Shown here piece by piece: positions 26,923-39,874 of a DNA stretch of 64,000 bases (its first letter is position 1; each line of letters opens with the position of its first letter). A program made the position numbers and the translations under genes. The notes below the pieces were generated by a model. That model was not told the DNA's origin. It did no database searches and saw only the letters and a program-made list of their open reading frames with translations. Source of the stretch: Microvelia longipes (Eukaryota > Arthropoda > Insecta > Hemiptera > Veliidae); NCBI GenBank assembly GCA_018340805.1, contig JACMZG010000008.1:22446762-22510761 (forward strand). Reading direction: 5' to 3'.

Positions 26923-27299
26923 TTTATGTATTTACTTAATCTAATGTATTACTAAAATCTAGAGATTTTATTTCTATTGCTAATTTTGAAATTACATTTA
27001 CTACTTTTGCAAAATTTTACTGTTATTGATTTACTCAAGTTAACTGTTTTTCTTCTATTTAAATGTTAATTTAAATGTAAATGGATTTATGTAAATCTGT
27101 ATTTACAATAATGTTATTTATTTATTATTATTTATTAACATAAAATAACATGTATTTGTTTGTATTAATCCTTGGTATATCAACTATTCCTTTTAAAAAA
27201 TAATAATAACATTTGTGTACACAAGTTGCGTTAATAATACTAAGGCGATTTTTTAAAAAAAAAAAAACACATTTTATCATTTGATAAAATTTGTATTAA

Positions 27300-27610
27300 T
27301 GCTGTTAATTAGATGAAACTTAGCATTTGTTGCTTATATGTAGAACTATATGAGTGCCAAATTTCAAAAAGATCCAAACCCTAAATAAAACACTTTCTGT
27401 TATATGAATTTTTGAAATATTTGCTGCGTCAAAAGTTTCTGTGTTATTAACTAACTGAGAGCTAAGATGATGGCAGACACACCCATGCAGACTGATAAGT
27501 TAGTAAAAACCCCTCAGAAGGCCTTAAAAACACCTGAAACAGATTTTTTGTGCAAACACATTACGTTTACTATACATATAAAGTATAAATGAAGAAAAGT
27601 AAAATTATAA
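27300..27610 (-). repeat. Family A interspersed repeat (minus)
   Basis: In reverse, ATATGAGTGCCAAATTTC, CTAACTGAGAGCTAAGATGA, the CACACCCATGCAGACTG stretch, TTAAAAACACCTGAAACAG and the head ATAAATGAAGAAAAGTAAAA follow the inverse family A order. Confidence 0.55.
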
Positions 27611-27626
27611 AAAAGGAAAGTATGTA

Positions 27627-27874
27627 ACAGGTTTCAGGTGTAAAAGAAAATTGTGAAACAGGTCTCAGGTGTAAAAGAGAATTGTGTAACAGGTCTCAGG
27701 TGTAAAAGAGAATTGTGAAACAGGTCTCAGGTGTAAAAGAAAATTGTGAAACAGGTCTCAGGTGTAAAAGAAAACTGTGAAACAGGTTTCAGGTGTAAAA
27801 TAAAATTGTAAAACAGGTCTCAGGTATAAAAGAAAATTGTGAAACAGGTCTCAGGTGTAAAAGAAAATTGTGAA
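27627..27874. repeat. 31-bp minisatellite, 8 copies
   Basis: The unit ACAGGTCTCAGGTGTAAAAG plus AAAATTGTGAA is repeated eight times in exact 31-bp register. Differences are single substitutions (GTCTC/GTTTC, AAAA/AGAA). It directly follows the family A copy at 27300-27610. Confidence 0.95.
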
Positions 27875-29152
27875 ACTAACTAATATCAAATGTAACAGAA
27901 TAAAATTCAGACAAATGCTGTTTAGTGAAGTCGATCGACACAACCTGTTACTGCAAGTGAGTGTTTCTTAACGCTCCTCATAAACTGGATGAGTTGATTT
28001 GCCATAAAAAATGGCCCCGTTAAGGAAGAAGAATCCATGACAAAATATACTTCAAAAACAAAATCCTCATGCTGGGTACAAACTTCGCATGCTTAAATTA
28101 ATTACATTATCTGTATAGATCTCAAATTTAGAAAACTTACCTTCTGACGAAAGGGTTTCTATTCTTGGTCTTAAACGAAAAGTTACTTATTTTTTTTTTA
28201 TTCTTACCACCTCATGTCTTTATATTATTATTAAAAATAATAAAGGTTAGTCATGATGTATTTGCTTCAAAGCTTTATAATATGTCGAACGGATCTTAAT
28301 GTTTGTTGCCTTTAGCTATTACTAAGCTAGGGAAGGTAAGTTTGCACCTATTTATTAATCTCATACAACAAGTGCTCATATCGAGTCATCCCTTTCATTG
28401 AAGATCCTCGCTGAAAGCTATATACATCCAAGCTAAAAAATAATAGCAATTTTTAAAAATGGCCTAATAAAATTCAATTCAATTTTTTTTGGATCACTTA
28501 CATCTTACAAATTATTATTCTATGGTTCTTATATAAACTCTGTCTCTTTTCATGTAAAACTTTATTTTGCTACTGTGTTAGCTTTTTGTTTTTGTGAATT
28601 TCAAACACACAGGAAAAATACGTTGTATATCTTCATCCATGCAATATTTATTAATATTTTCTTTGATCTTTTTTACTCTCATATTTTTTCTATTCATTTT
28701 TATTTTATAGTTAATTTTTTTCCACGTATTTTTTATTATTTATTTGTTGTTCTTTATGAATAGACGTATAAACTAACAGATTATATACCTACGTATGTGT
28801 ATTATTTGAGGGTCAATCATCTCGATATAAAATCTCTCTTTACATTATTTTTTTATCTTGAATGTCTTTTTAATTTAAACTTTTTATTTTCCTGTATAAA
28901 CAAAGCCCTATTGAAAGGATTGATTTTTTGTTATTAAAATTTATTTTTATCTGTGTTATCTTGTCATCCTTTAAGTCCCAATTAGTGAAGACAGTTTTGT
29001 TTTGTACAATTATTATTTTTACGTTTGTGATATTGTACGTTTGAGCGAATTTCCAAGGAAAAAAATGAGCCAGTGAAGTTGGGATCTCATGGAAGAAGGG
29101 GCCTCTCTAATAAAGATACACACACTCTTTCTCTCTCTTTACCTCACACACA

Positions 29153-29155
<3 letters not shown>
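27875..29155. other. Intergenic AT-rich sequence
   Basis: No gene is supported. A T-rich frame at 28575-28763 encodes mostly Phe/Ile/Tyr and is a compositional artefact. Confidence 0.4.

Positions 29156-29234
<79 letters not shown>
29156..29234. repeat. (TA)n microsatellite
   Basis: About 79 bp of pure TA, preceded by short CA and CT runs. Confidence 0.95.
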
Positions 29235-29236
<2 letters not shown>

Positions 29237-30855
29237 TTTTGTTTTATTAAGACATGCATATACCACCCTAGTTTAAACTGCTTTCTAAGATAATCTAAGA
29301 ATACTAAGTTTTGTATTCATGAAACTATTTAAATGATAAATGATATTTACTACCGATGTAGTTTAACTGCGGAACCAAATATAAAGTAGAGATCAACTTA
29401 AACCTTCTATTTTGATAAACTTGATTAGTTAAATTGTTTCAAGGCGTGAATATATTTTATTTACAAAACTTCATAATCATTTCAGTTGTTAACATCATTT
29501 ACATTTTCTTTAGAAATTATCAGTTGAGAGATTTTTTTTGGTTTTTTATACACAAATTGAAAAATGTAACAATTATTATTTATTATACGGCTTTAGACAG
29601 TGAGATGTGTATATTAATGTCAGACAAATTTGGTATTAGATGTAATACTTTTATTTGATTAAAACTTTGATTTAATTTTAAATGTATGAACCCATTTCAC
29701 AAAAAAGGGAAGTTGACTCATTCTTTGCTCACTTGTGTTTTGTGGGTTAGCTTCTTAGCCGCAACATTTTTCTTAACATCTTGTGTTTTCAGAGCTAATA
29801 TTTTAGAGAGTTACTTCTCTTTCTGTGCTGACTTTTTTGTTTTTTTTGTTCTCTATATTTAAAAGGTTTCATCATGGGAGAAATATTTACTTTAAATATA
29901 AAACTAAAGAGCTATTTAATAGACCTAGGAGCATGTTCAGACCTTAAGTATTTAGAATTGGATCCAAATATCTTGAAGACAAATTTTGATAATAACTCCA
30001 AACACGTAAAATTATAATAGCGAATATGACTTAAATGATCATTTTGAAATTTTGCTTATAAAAATTATTTTCTCATGATCATTTTTCGTAATGTCATCCA
30101 TGATGAAATTCCATTATGTCGTCCATGATGTTTGATTATGTCATCCATAATGAAATAAAATAGTTGAAATTGTTTCCATCATCTACACCTTGAAAGTATA
30201 GCGGTCATTACTACTCAGATCTAATTAAAGGAAAGCCGAACCTTTAATCAATAACCGTGGGAGGTTACTTTATACATTTCAATTGTTAGTTTTTCCAAAT
30301 GCTAATTATTTCTTACAGGTACAAGACTAAACTTGATTAATGGCAAAAACTAAATTGGAAAGTTTAAAAATTAAATCGGACTTTATCATATTCTATTTAT
30401 CATATCATATTCTATATTTTAGTTAAAATTTAAATTTAAAAATATTCTACACAGAAAAGTCGTAAATTGATCTCCGACTTAATAGACTGAACCCTTAAAA
30501 ATGTATTCAATTTTTTTAGTCTTCATTTTTATTGCAAAAAGGTACAGAGTGGAGGTTACGGTGATAAGGGTTTGAGAATAATTGAAAGAGAAAAATTCCC
30601 TCCTATTATATCCATTCTATTATTCCCTAAAAGAGATAATGGCAAACAATTGACAGGGAAAAAAGCGATACATTTTGACTGGTTTTTTCATCACCACTTT
30701 TTATTTGGAACCCCTTTGCTCGATTAATCCAACGTTTGACTCTGATCCCTCAGTAGGAATTACAAAACAATACATGCCAAATATCCCTTGCTATACATAC
30801 ACCTGACTTAACAACTCACAATTCTTGTCAATTATTATTAAAATTGGTTTATTTT
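29235..30855. other. Intergenic AT-rich sequence with a short tandem repeat
   Basis: At 30087-30160 the word TATGTCATCCATGATG recurs three times with a period of about 25 bp. Otherwise nothing is recognised. Confidence 0.45.
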
Positions 30856-31035
30856 TGTCTGCACTATAAAGTACAATTTAAAAATTCACTGGGAGCTACG
30901 TGTAATAATTGACACGCACACTCAGACAGATAACTTTGTGAAAATTGCTCAAGAGGTCTTAAATCACCTGAAACAGTTAATTCGGTTGAAATCCCGGTTT
31001 CAAACACAATATTACTTAAAATAAGTTAAAATTGT
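30856..31035 (-). repeat. Family A interspersed repeat (minus, partial)
   Basis: ACTGGGAGCTACGTGTAATA, a CA-rich stretch, GTCTTAAATCACCTGAAAC and TCCCGGTTTCAAACACAATA follow the inverse of family A. Confidence 0.55.
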
Positions 31036-32735
31036 AAGTGAATTACATTACTTAAATTTATTTAAGTCATATAATTACAATCAATACCTTGATGGCCGTT
31101 CTATTTACCAAGTCATAAATTACTTGAACACATCACACTTAAAATTAATATTATAAACGAATTATATTTTCCAATAATTATTGCTTTATAATTATTAAAA
31201 GGCAAAGGTTACGTAGGTTGATTATTAAAAGGTTAGATTATGTCAGAAATGTTGTTAATATTTCTTTTTATTAGACTTGCGTTTATGTTCTATGATCATG
31301 TTCATCCAAATTTGTTCTTGTTGTTCGGCCCGTTTTCATTTGCTGATTTGCTCGTAACAGTGCATATTGTAATACCACCATACAACCTTTACCAATGCGT
31401 TTTCTCAACTTTTCTCTCTTTGCCACCTGTTTTTCCTAATTTTATCTTCAGATTCTATATTAATATTAATGCATCCTTCTTTGTGTTATTTTTCATTAAA
31501 TAATAATGTTTTACTATAAATCAATCCAATTTATGTATAAAATATATGAAATCGCTTAAAATTAGATAGTTAAAACTACTTTCTTTAACAGCCTTTAATA
31601 AGAATTACTCTTCCGCTATCAATGTTATCAAAAAACAGCACTGCCCCCTAGCCAATTTTTATGTTCAAAACAAATATAACAGAAAAACCTAAAAAGATGG
31701 AAAATTGAAGAATAAAGGAAGGGAAAGAAATGCACTTAAGAAGAAATTAAAAATCAAAAAAGAAGACATTAAACTCAAAAATAAAGAAAGCAGGAAAAAA
31801 TAATGATTATTCTGCCATATTAAATTTGGACATTAAATAGAAATAAATAGATAGATGTTCTAATTAACACTAATTTCCAATCCGTTATAACTATGTATAA
31901 TGCTACAACTAAGCAGTCATCGATAAAAAATGTCACCTCTCTACCTGATTAACTTCTGATAAAACGGAAATTAATTATATTTATAACTTATTTCAATTTT
32001 ATTTTAACATACTTTTACTGCATTTTATTAGAGTAAAGACGCTTAAACCTAAGGCTACATTCAACATTAATTTACTTATATCTTTTTATTATTTGTATTT
32101 TATGTGTACTAAACAGTTTCATGTCTTGTTGATAGTCGCAATATTTATTGAATGGAGTTATTGACTCAAAAAATAAAATTTATTGCTTGTAAACTTAAAA
32201 GTTATATGGGTTAAACTATTCATGAATACATGGGCAAATAACAGTAAAATACTACGCGATTGTTTGTGTATGTCTTTTTCTTCTTTAAGGTACAATCGTA
32301 AAACTATATTTCCTTTTTTCTGTTGTGCGATATCAATCTTATTCTGTATTACTTTAAGTTGTCGTTTTATTTTATGGTTAGAGTTGTTTTCAGACGTCTG
32401 GGCCCAACAGACGTGAAATAAAATACATGTTTTTCCTCGTCTATTCCCGCTTTAACGTTCTAATATCATTTTCCTTCCTTTTTTTATTACATTCCTAATA
32501 GTATTTAATTTATTTAAATTTAAAACAAAGAAAAGTTTAGTATTTATTTTACGACATAATTGGAGTGATAGCGTGTTTTTTACGTATCTGCTTCATATTT
32601 ATTTTTATGTCCTTACCATTTTATTTACGTTTTATAATTATTTTTATTTATTTAATTTTTTAATTGTTAAAGGTCTACTAGTAATGGAGAAGTACGGTGT
32701 TTATAAGTTTAAATAATAAACCGGGTATAAGGTAC
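31036..32735. other. Intergenic AT-rich sequence
   Basis: No supported gene. The 87-codon frame at 31240-31503 is Phe/Leu/Ile-rich, as expected of T-rich DNA, with no identifiable family. Confidence 0.4.
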
Positions 32736-32739
32736 TTTG

Positions 32740-33110
32740 GTACTTTCTCTTACCACTTCGGACTCGCTTCGCTTGTCCTCAGAATGTCATGACTATCCAA
32801 AGCTAGTGAACGGATTACATATGGAGTAATAATACCCGTCCATTCCGTATTCAGAATAAATTGGTAATCCAAAGTCTAGGATATTATGACTTCAGACTCC
32901 CTTCTCAGAAATTCATGATTATCCAAAGACTTCGGACTCGCTTTGTTCGTCTTTAGAATGTAATGATTATCCAAAGCGTAAGGTGGTATACTTCAGTATT
33001 GCTGCGCTCGACCTCAAAATAGAGTGGTTATATGTCTATGGTAGTAAAAATTTGGACTCGCTTCGCTAATTCTTAAAATCTCACTATCACCAAAATCTTT
33101 AGTTGGTGTT
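32740..33110 (+). repeat. Repeat cluster built on GGACTCGCTTCGCTNGTC
   Basis: Words of the type CGGACTCGCTTCGCTTGTC, followed by TCAGAATGTCATGA-TATCCAAAG, occur about four to five times with divergence (32757, 32935, 33000, 33053). Related inverted pieces lie at 33850-33960 and 60225-60365. Confidence 0.6.
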
Positions 33111-33830
33111 TCTTTGTATCAAAATATTTAGGATATTAAACCATTAGGTTAAGCGTTAGCACCAGTAGATAAGCATTCATTCTAATAATACGGGTTATAC
33201 TTTTATATCATGTTCTCGAATGCATGAGAGACCTGCGATCATACTTTACTGCCTAATATTTTTATTAGAGTAGCTCTTTTTGAGAATATTAGCGCTATTT
33301 TTTATCAATGTATACATATGATATGTTAATTTAAATTATAAAGCGGTAAAACCTCATGATTTGACGGATGTAAACTTTGTCAAAATCAACAACAAATATC
33401 TCATTGACGGACAGATATTTGTCCGTCAAGAATTTTCAATTTTATTGTTAAATAGCTAAAGAATTTCCTCTATTTATTTATTATAAGTTTTGCTATTTGA
33501 AGATATATCGAACATCGAATAGCATAAAAAAATGTTGGTCGTATAGGCACGCATATAGTCATGTATATGACTAACATAAGCGCCAAGTTTTATCTCATTA
33601 GGAGCATTAGTTCATTTTTTATCAAATGACTTGTGTACGTTTTTTAAAAACCTGTAAAAAATCGGAAAACAATCTATTTGAATCGAAACTTAGCACAAGT
33701 GTATACCAATAAAATAAATAAGTACACTAAGTTTCGTTTCTATACGACAAGTATATTCATGATTTTTATTGGATCATTGAAGTTAAGATGCGTTTAGCGT
33801 GGTCAGTGCTGTATGGATGACCGCTGAGAA
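33111..33830. repeat. Diverged dispersed repeat with 10-bp hairpin
   Basis: The stretch 33580-33830 (CACTAAGTTTCGTTTCTATA, GGATCATTGAAGTTAAGATG, GTGGTCAGTGCTGTATGGAT) resembles the downstream flank of the family A copy at 51100-51300 (CATAAATGTAAAGCAGCATC, AGGTCAGTGTCTAAATGGGT). A hairpin TTGACGGACA/TGTCCGTCAA lies at 33404-33429. Confidence 0.4.
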
Positions 33831-34289
33831 TGAAACGTATGCATTTACTATCCGAGGATGAGCAATGCGAGTCTGAAGTCATGCTGCAGTATAAATTTGG
33901 TGAATTGTATATTCGGATAAGAGAAGCGAGTTTGAAGCTAAGTGGAATTATAAATTAACTTCATAATTTTATAATTTTAACTCATTTTTATTTCGATTTT
34001 TTTTTGTAAAACGAAGTTACAAATTTAAAATTATTTTCAAAAAATTACATTTTTTACTTTTACACACCGTGGTAATATGACGTCATTATTCGACAATAAA
34101 CGTGAGGATACGAAACAATACTAATCCCACTAGTCGTTATATTTTACTCTCCATACCCATTTTTGAACGAACGTAAGTGAGTTCTTACATTTCACAAGAT
34201 TGGGACGGCGCGTTTGTTTGTGTGTTTGTTTGTACGTGTCGTGATAGCTGCCGTAAAAATTGACTGATTTTGATAAAATTTTGTATACA

Positions 34290-34465
34290 GGTAAAACTAA
34301 TTATGTGTCAGAGCTGTATAGTTTTTGGTATATCCGAAAAATATTTTCAAAATGGCAGCCAAAATGGCGGACCGGATAAAACAAAATTTTGGAGCGAAAA
34401 AATCGTGTTGTATATCGTTTCAAAGCTCTTAAGAGTAGAAAAAAAATATATATAATTCATGGTCA
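34290..34465 (+). repeat. Dispersed repeat C, copy 1
   Basis: ATGTGTCAGAGCTGTATAG, AAATATTTTCAAAATGGC, ATGGCGGACCGGATAAAAC and TCGTGTTGTATATCGTTTC are all found again, in order, at 34718-34890. Confidence 0.75.
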
Positions 34466-34717
34466 ACATTTTAAAATTTTTTGAATAATTTAAAAATGGC
34501 GGCCAAAATAATGAACTCAAAAAATTTAAAATTAAAGAAATAACTCGAGTAATATATCGTTGTAAAGCTCTTGATTAGTAGAACAAAACATGTTATATAC
34601 TAAATTCCGAAAAATTCAACATGGCGGCCATAATTTAATATAATAATTAGTTTTTACTAATTTTATAAGAAATTACAAGATAAAGATCTATTGTAATATA
34701 CTTTAGATACTTTTATA

Positions 34718-34890
34718 CAAGTAAAATTAACTATATGTCAGAGCTGTATAGTTTTTGGTAATATTCCGAAAAATATTTTCAAAATGGCGGCCAATATGGC
34801 GGACCGGATAAAACATTTTTGAGCAAAAAATCGTGTTGTATATCGTTTAAAAGCTCTTAAAGAGTAGAAAAAGAAAATATATTTTTCATG
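34718..34890 (+). repeat. Dispersed repeat C, copy 2
   Basis: A direct copy of 34290-34465 with a few substitutions and indels. The two lie about 430 bp apart and immediately precede the minisatellite array. Confidence 0.75.
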
Positions 34891-34920
34891 GTTTTTTAAC
34901 TCAAAAAATTAAAATTTATA

Positions 34921-36857
34921 GCGAGCCTTTTTAAGTATGTATTATTATAAATATACGCAATCTAGCGAGCGAAGCGAGCCTTTTTTTTACTATGCATGAA
35001 TATAAATCTACGCAATCTAGCGAGCGAAGCGAGCCTTCATTTACTATTTATTATTATAAATATACGCACTCAAGCGAGCCTTTTTTACCATGTATTAATA
35101 TAAATCTACGCAATCTAGCGAGCGAAGCGAGCCTTTTTTACAATATATTTTATTAAAATATAAGCAATCTAGCGAGCGAAGCGAGCCTTTTTTACTATGC
35201 ATGAATATAAATCTACGCAATCTAGCGAGCGAAGCGAGCCTTCTTTTACTATTTATTATTATAAATATACGCAATCAAGCGAGCCTTTTACTTGCATTAA
35301 TATAAATCTACGCAATCTAGCAAGCGAAGCGAGCCTTTTTTACAATATATTTTATTATAATTTATGCAATTAGCGAGCGAAGCGAGCCTTTTTTACTATG
35401 CATGAATATAAATCTACGCAATCTAGCGAGCGAAGCGAGATTATTTTTAACTTGTATTATTATAATTATAAGCAATCTAGCGAGCGAAGCGAGCCTTTTT
35501 TACATGCATGAGTATAAATCTACGCAATCTAGCGAGCGAAGCGAGCCTTTTTTAACTTTGTATTATTATAATATAAGCAATCTAGCGAGCGAAGCGAGCC
35601 TTCATTTACTATTTTATTATTATAAATATACGCACTCAAGCGAGCCTTTTTTACCATGTATTAATATAAATCTACGCAATCTAGCGAGCGAGCGAGCCTT
35701 TTTTACAATATATTTTTATTATAAATATAAGCAATCTAGCGAGCGAAGCGAGCCTTTTTTATGCATGAATATAAATCTACGCAATCTAGCGAGCGAAGCG
35801 AGCCTTCTTTTACTATTTATTATTATAAATATACGCAATCAAGCGAGCCTTCTTTTACTATGCATTAATATAAATCTACGCAATCTAGCAAGCGAAGCGA
35901 GCCTTTTTTACAATATATTTTATTATAAATTTATGCAATCTAGCGAGCGAAGCGAGCCTTTTTTACTATGCATGAATATAAATCTACGCAATCTAGCGAG
36001 CGAAGCGAGATTATTTTTAACTTTGTATTATTATAATTATAAGCAATCTAGCGAGCGAAGCGAGCCTTTTTTACTATGCATGAGTATAAATCTACGCAAT
36101 CTAGCGAGCGAAGCGAGCCTATTTTTAACTTTGTATTATTATAAATATAAGCATCTAGCAGCGAAGCGAGCTTCTATAAGAATGTATCATTATAAATTAT
36201 ATATATTTGTTATCATTATAAATATTTACAATTAAGCGAGCGAAGCGAGCCTTTTTTACAATATATTTATTATAAATATAAGCATCTAGCGAGCGAAGCG
36301 AGCCTTTTTTACTATGCATGAATATAAATCTACGCAATCTAGCGAGCGAAGCGAGCCTTCTTTTACTATTTATTATTATAAATATACGCAATCAAGCGAG
36401 CCTTCTTTTACTATGCATTAATATAAATCTACGCAATCTAGCAAGCGAAGCGAGCCTTTTTTACAATATATTTTATTATAAATTTATGCAATCTAGCGAG
36501 CGAAGCGAGCCTTTTTTACTATGCATGAATATAAATCTAGCATCTAGCGAGCGAAGCGAGATTATTTTTTACTTTGTATTATATAATTATAAGCAATCTA
36601 GCGAGCGAAGCGAGCCTTTTTACCTATGCATGAGTATAAATCTACGCAATCTAGCGAGCGAAGCGAGCCTATTTTTAACTTTGTATTATTATAAATATAA
36701 GCAATCTAGCGAGCGAAGCGAGCCTTCTATAAGAATGTATCATTATAATTATATATATTTGTATCATTATAAATATTTACAATTAAGCGAGCGAAGCGAG
36801 CCTTTTTTACTATGTAAATGTTAAAGATACCTAAACTAGCAAGCGAAGCGAGCCTTT
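34921..36857 (+). repeat. 1.9-kb minisatellite on GCGAGCGAAGCGAGCC, with higher-order repeats
   Basis: The GC-rich word CTAGCGAGCGAAGCGAGCCT alternates with AT-rich spacers (such as TTTTACTATGCATGAATATA and ATTTATTATTATAAATATA) every 45-60 bp, for roughly 35-40 units. Spacer types recur in the same order, giving a higher-order unit of about 550-570 bp: the variant CTAGCAAGCGAAGCG lies at about 35319, 35887 and 36439. Long frames across it read NLASEASLF-type peptides in several frames and are not genes. Many unit differences are single-base indels. Confidence 0.95.
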
Positions 36858-38935
36858 TTGAGTTTATACTTTAAAATAGAATAGCATCCGAATGTTTTGA
36901 TAATCTCATTTCACTTGCTTTAAATAAATATTTTTTCTATGTATTCTTTGACGTGAGTTCTTGATGCAACGCATTACTAGTTAATGTTCTGTCCCCTATA
37001 GTTAGTATCATATCTTATGCAGGCAAAATATTCTTATTATACAACTTGCCAGACATATTTTTCATAAGTTCTTGAATATTTTTAGATAAAATTAAATTAA
37101 ATTAATTTTAATTTTGTTTATTTCAGGTTTGTACATACTTCTTTCTTTAATTTTGGCAGGATAGTTTGTAAGTTTTTGATTCCAATTTAAATTTAAAGCT
37201 TTCTGTGTGAATGAAAAAGGCAGTTATTAGCTAATGTTTTGTGTTATCTGAACATAATTTGGGTTGTAATTTAGTTTCGGGTAACACTGACAAATTAACT
37301 TGTTTGTCTTAGTTTGTCAAATCAGTCATCCCAAAAAACATTAAATAATCTATTAATACTCTAAACCAAATTATTCTGCACTTGATCTTTAGTTATTGGT
37401 GCTTAAGTTAGTAAGTTCTTATGTCAAGAATTCTCAGCCTGACTGCGCTTCCACATTATATAGTTTAAAATTTTTTCGAGGGTTTTACAAGTTTAATCAT
37501 GAACCTCAGTGGATATTGGTACTAAGTTTATAGTACATCAGTATAATTTCGTGTTTTCTAATACTCTAATGTGAAGTTATTTATTCATAATTCACTATCG
37601 GAAAAATGTTAATGTAAAAGAACCCAGCAGTCTAGTTTAGGTGAGATTCAACTACCGAGCAAGGATTCTGGTCATCATCAGGGTAAAGATATCAATTTCT
37701 ACAAAAACAACAACACATCAAACCTAAAACGAAAAAAGAACCAATAAAGTTAAAATAATTAATTTAAACTATGGTATATTTCGTATGTTTTGACATTTAA
37801 ATATTTTTTATATTTTAAAAATTAGTCTGGAACCTGACTCGAAGTAAAACGGTTATTAAACTTTATAAAATTGTTTTTAATAAAAATACTCCACCAACTA
37901 AAATAAATGTCAAAGTATTGATTTAAAAATATAATAATTTTATTACTTCAGAAATATAGAATAAAAGTATAAAAATAATGGACAGTTAAAATATTCTACC
38001 TCAAGTTAGTAATAATTTACCTCTCTTTAAATTTATAGCTGAATAAACTTATTGTTATCGAAAAGTTGATATTTCTATCTGGTCTCGTTTTTTCATACAA
38101 AAATTTATTTTTATAAACAGAGTTTTTTTGTTCATCAATCAGTTTTTGTTGTGATTTTCTTCTTTATTGAAAAAAAGTATCTTGTAATTACCTTTAGAGA
38201 GTATTCTTTGTTATAAATTTTCCTTTTTCCCTTTAATTATTTTGGGTACAAACATTTTTTTCTACAAAAAAAGAGTGTATAAGATAAAAATTCTTTTTTT
38301 CAATTTGATATTAGAGAAAATACTTTGAGACTGAATCTTCCTTGTAAGAAAATAATTGGTCTTTGTTATGAGGCAAAAGTAATCTTTTCTGAAAAAATGG
38401 CATCAAGAACTTATTGGTCAATGAAGCCTTCTATCGACTAATTAGAAGAAAAGAGAAGCAACAAAGAAAATTTGTCTCCCTAAGTTGGCTCTAATTCTTT
38501 GTTTTCTCTAGTAATCTCCTTATTCTATAAAATCTTATAACCTCTTTCAACAATACTAATTAACATCAAAAGGTATTCAATGGTAAACTACACAAGGCCC
38601 TCTTAAGCCTCTCCTGTAGTAAAAATAAATTTGTCTTGATTTAGTGAACAATAGAACTTCTTAATATTTTTATTTGATTTATTAATTAAGTATAAAAGTT
38701 CAATTTTTGGTGCAGGCCTTAACATTTATTTAAATATTTTGTTCAATAGTCTATACTTTCTGTAATTCCTTTTAATGGTTAAAAGAGTTGTGCCAGTTTT
38801 TATGATAATACTCTGTCGCTAAGGTTTGCAAGCTGGGCAAATTTTCTTTGCGTACTTTTTTGCTCAACAATCTATATCTTTCTATGGAAATGTGCCTATT
38901 TATCCCATGGTATTGTGTCCATTTAAGCTCAGTTT
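36858..38935. other. Intergenic AT-rich sequence
   Basis: No gene is supported. At 37640-37685 the minus strand reads CCTGATGATGACCAGAATCC, listed separately as a retroelement-like trace. Confidence 0.4.
37620..37690 (-). repeat. CTGATGATG-type retroelement 3' end trace
   Basis: On the minus strand CCTGATGATGACCAGAATCC is followed by TTGCTCGGTAGTTGAATCTC. CTGATGATGG/C motifs of this type recur at the 3' ends of Penelope-like and some other retroelements. The closing GAAAC of a hammerhead is not evident. Confidence 0.35.
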
Positions 38936-38938
38936 ATG

Positions 38939-39000
38939 ATATAATATATATATATATATATATATATTGTGTGTGTGTATGTATTGTATATGTATAATAT
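38939..39000. repeat. (TA)n(TG)n microsatellite
   Basis: About 28 bp of TA followed by GTGTGTGTGTATG. Confidence 0.85.
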
Positions 39001-39874
39001 TCTTCTTTCGAAGAAGCCTGGACACACTCCTGCCATGCCACCTATCCCTTTAGCGATTGTTTAAGCAAAAAATTGCTAAATTCAAAATCAAGGCGATTTA
39101 TTGTTTGTTATAATTATAAATTTCATAACCATAACTGTTTGTTAAAAAATGTTAGTTATGAAAAATGTTCCGTCAAATGACATTCTTTTGATTAAGTTCG
39201 TAAAACTTTATCAATGAAGAAATTAAGTGGTTTTGTCTCGATTGTTCGTGTCTTTTCCCTCAAAACTGTGTTAGAGTAAACACATTGTGCTGTTTTAACT
39301 TGAAAAAGACGTTAAAACTTGAAAATTGAAAAAGTATGTATGAAGTGATATTCACTTTGGGTCTTAAAAACTTGTTGATAGTACCAATTAAGATCTAAGT
39401 AAGCTTATAAAAAGGATTATAAAAATAGATTTTCTTAGAATCCTTTGCACTTTCACCAAATTAAGAAATTCTTAACCACCTTAAAAGAATTAACTTTGAG
39501 TGAAATTTAGGTTTACATCCAAAACAGAATCATAGCTACTTCCTAAGTGGGTAGGGAATAATTTGCACGTCTTTGGATATGACGTACTTTCTGCCTTATC
39601 CTAGCGTACTAATTTCCTAATGGTGTTTAGTCACTAAAACCCCACTCTAGTATGAATTAAGTTTAACTTTGAGAAAACACATCTCTATGTCTTGCTCTGT
39701 TTTCATTTGCTTTACTTAGCCGAGTAGTTGTATTTACATAAAAGATAATTTCACACCTCCATGTGATGCTTTACTTTTATCGTGTTTGTAAAAGTTTCTC
39801 TTTCAAGATAATTTTAAACTGCTTTTTGACTTGAAAAGATTTAAAGAGTTTAATGTGTGTGTGTGCATATTACT
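39001..39874. other. Intergenic AT-rich sequence
   Basis: Nothing recognised. Confidence 0.35.

Noticed and set aside
27627..27874. CRISPR-like array of eight regular repeats
   Set aside because: The 31-bp units are contiguous with no unique spacers, and the genome is eukaryotic. It is a minisatellite.
31240..31503. 87-codon hydrophobic frame that could suggest a membrane protein
   Set aside because: Phe/Leu/Ile richness is expected from T-rich DNA. There is no family motif and no compositional change from the flanks.
35402..36824. Long frames of 277 and 168 codons with NLASEASLF repeats
   Set aside because: They are the 34921-36857 minisatellite read through. Several frames and both strands are open, and the peptide follows the DNA repeat.
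34921..36857. CRISPR-like alternation of a constant word and spacers
   Set aside because: The spacers are themselves repeated in a fixed order and share sequence. Nothing else in the window suggests a prokaryote.
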